A DNA stretch of 7,015 bases from Clostridiales bacterium (GTDB taxonomy: Bacteria; Bacillota; Clostridia; Christensenellales; Aristaeellaceae): the NCBI GenBank assembly GCA_004557805.1, contig SFFS01000128.1:1-7015 (forward strand), given 5' to 3'. Position 1 is the first letter of the stretch; each line of letters opens with the position of its first letter. A program made the position numbers and the translations under genes. Shown piece after piece: positions 5,757 through 7,015 of this stretch. Below the pieces are notes generated by a model. It saw nothing but the letters and a program-made list of their open reading frames with translations. It made no database searches and was not told the origin of the DNA.

Positions 5757-6851
5757 TCAGGATGGGTTCGCGGTGCTCCTGCTTTCAATCGCCTCAATAA
5801 ACGCCGCTGGATTCACGACGCCGCCCGGCCCGGCATTTTCGCCGCAGGCAGTCGTAAGAAGAAGCTGCACGATTTCTTCGTTGCTCAGCTGCGGATTCAC
5901 CTGCCAGCCCAGCGCCAGCACGCCCGCAACATACGGCACGGCCCAGCTCAGCCCGCCGGGGCCGTCATAGCAATAGGAGGTTTCGCCCCGTTCGTATTCC
6001 TCGGCAACCGTGCGATAGCATGCGGGCGCGGCGATCTCTCCGGCGCTGGCCGGCCAGGAAGCGTTCGGCCAGCCAACCCGGCACCGCTCGACGCTCTCCC
6101 GCTGCTGCGGGTCATAATACGCCGGCGCGATGGGCACGCGGCTTTCGCCGCTTCCGCAGTCGAGCGCCAGAATTCCCGCCGCGTGGGCGGCGCGCATCGC
6201 TTCGTCCCACATCTGCGTGTTCTTTTCAAAGAGCGTTTCCGGCCCTGAAGGCACGGCCGAAACGGAAACCACGCGAATTTTCTCGCCCTCCGGCAGCTTC
6301 TCGTTCTGTTCGATCAGCCAATAGAGCGCTTTTGCATAATACGCGCTGTCCAGCTCCCAGCTGGGAACGGCGGCAAAATACACCCGCACTCCCGGCGCGA
6401 CGCCGATTGTCTCGCCCGCAAGGATGCTCGTTACCGCAGGCGCGTGCATGGAGCCCTCGTCCTCCGGCACGCTGCAGCCCGTATCGTAATACGCCGCGAT
6501 TTTCCCAGCGAATTCCGGGTGATCCGTCAGCAGATTCTGATCGATAATTCCTACGTTTACGCCCTGACCGGTAATTCCGCGCCGGTGCAGTTCGCGCACG
6601 CCAAGCCCCGGATTCCTGCCCTCCTCCATCACCTGCGCCGCAAGCGCTTCGTTTCCCTCCAGCACCGTCCCCTCGTTGAACATGAAGGTGTATATATCTT
6701 CCCGGCGGTATTCGTTTTTGCGGTAGATCTGTTTGTCGTGCCCCGGCCATGCGAAATATCGGACGTCCGCATACGCGGCCACGGCTTCGGCGCATGCGGC
6801 GCTTCCCGCCAAAACAGCAAGCCCAAGCAGGAGCGCAATCGCCTTTTTCAT
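5757..6851 (-). CDS. Exported subtilisin-like (S8) serine protease with atypical active site
   Basis: A 364-residue product with a signal peptide: KK, a hydrophobic stretch (4-19), then likely cleavage after AEA (21-23). C20 in GSAAC gives a weak lipobox, so a lipoprotein is possible. Residues about 30-90 resemble a short propeptide. The S8 catalytic domain shows D104 in VGIIDQN, H136 in GSMHAPAVTSILAG and S302 in GGLSWAVPYVAG. The D-to-H distance of 32 equals that of subtilisin. The usual context is degraded: DQN replaces DTG, HAPA replaces HGTH and LSW replaces TSM. No asparagine occurs between residues 212 and 262, where the oxyanion-hole Asn should lie; DCGSGE (231-236) aligns there. Six further cysteines could allow disulfides. 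It probably cleaves peptides outside the membrane, but activity is uncertain. The start is fixed by GGGAGG (6860-6865), eight bases upstream. Confidence 0.85.
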   Translation of the reverse strand: MKKAIALLLGLAVLAGSAACAEAVAAYADVRYFAWPGHDKQIYRKNEYRREDIYTFMFNEGTVLEGNEALAAQVMEEGRNPGLGVRELHRRGITGQGVNVGIIDQNLLTDHPEFAGKIAAYYDTGCSVPEDEGSMHAPAVTSILAGETIGVAPGVRVYFAAVPSWELDSAYYAKALYWLIEQNEKLPEGEKIRVVSVSAVPSGPETLFEKNTQMWDEAMRAAHAAGILALDCGSGESRVPIAPAYYDPQQRESVERCRVGWPNASWPASAGEIAAPACYRTVAEEYERGETSYCYDGPGGLSWAVPYVAGVLALGWQVNPQLSNEEIVQLLLTTACGENAGPGGVVNPAAFIEAIESRSTANPS

Positions 6852-6879
6852 CCTTTTTTCCTCCCGTTTATCGTCAGCA

Positions 6880-6889
6880 CTTTCGAAAG
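6880..6889. promoter_or_regulatory. Palindrome CTTTCGAAAG at the protease start site
   Basis: A perfect 10-base palindrome overlaps the downstream edge of the -10 element and the predicted transcription start. A repressor bound here would block the protease promoter. Its short length makes chance a real alternative, and no second copy is visible in this region. Confidence 0.3.
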
Positions 6890-6916
6890 AATATCACATT
6901 TTGCGCGCGCCGTCCA
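6888..6916 (-). promoter_or_regulatory. Promoter of the protease gene (extended -10)
   Basis: The minus strand has TGGACG (6911-6916; four of six matches to TTGACA), a 17-base spacer and TATTCT (6888-6893). TG one base upstream of the -10 gives the extended form TGATATTCT. Transcription should start near 6881, leaving a leader of about 30 bases that contains the GGGAGG ribosome site. Confidence 0.6.
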
Positions 6917-6987
6917 TCGAATCCGCGCTTGTGCCGCCCCGGCAAAAATTTTCCGGCGTTCCGATTCTTTACAGGCACAAAAACCTC

Positions 6988-7015
6988 TTGCAATTTTGTG
7001 CGCGACGTGTTATCC
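6988..7015 (+). promoter_or_regulatory. Possible divergent promoter cut by the window edge
   Basis: TTGCAA (6988-6993) is followed 17 bases later by TATCC at the very end of the window, so the -10 cannot be fully read. If real it would drive a gene to the right, divergent from the protease. The DNA between 6917 and 6987 shows no gene. Confidence 0.2.

Noticed and set aside
5360..5800. Open frame spanning the convergent intergenic region
   Set aside because: It starts inside the COG2509-like gene, runs through the hairpins and repeats, and ends inside the protease gene on the opposite strand. No ribosome site or domain supports it.

Overview
The window is GC-rich bacterial DNA with good Shine-Dalgarno sites (AAGGAG, AAAGGAG, GGGAGG) and sigma-70/sigma-A type promoters. 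Codon and protein style suggest a GC-rich member of the Clostridia, possibly a gut anaerobe. That placement rests on a B. subtilis-like rRNA-leader boxA, an HI0933/BaiN-type flavoprotein, a COG2509-type flavoprotein and a divergent subtilase. It is an inference; no taxonomic marker gene lies inside the window.

Layout, left to right. Positions 1-300 hold no protein gene. On the minus strand they look like the promoter and leader of an rRNA operon whose 16S gene would begin just left of the window: a TTGACA-17-TATTAT promoter, helically phased A-tracts upstream of it, a possible second tandem promoter, and a boxA-like CCTTGAAAAC leader. A two-way terminator-like hairpin (283-318) separates this from a divergent plus-strand unit. 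That unit starts at an extended -10 promoter (340-368) and runs through three genes. The first encodes a 707-residue polytopic membrane protein of unknown function (GT-C-like first loop, His-rich outer loop, C-terminal coiled coil). It overlaps an HI0933/BaiN-like FAD oxidoreductase, and after 78 bases comes a COG2509-like FAD-dependent dehydrogenase. A 303-base convergent intergenic region follows, packed with hairpins and two copies of a degenerate C-rich repeat. The last gene, on the minus strand, is an exported subtilisin-like protease with an intact Asp/His/Ser triad but no oxyanion asparagine; it has its own promoter carrying a 10-bp palindrome. The final 100 bases are upstream DNA with a possible divergent promoter cut by the window edge.

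The two flavoproteins are probably co-transcribed and both look like soluble redox enzymes of unassigned substrate. Nothing in the sequence ties them chemically to the membrane protein beyond shared transcription. I see no CRISPR array, insertion sequence, tRNA or phage gene. I do not see a clear new system; the best leads are the atypical protease, the unusual membrane protein and the architecture of the rRNA promoter region.
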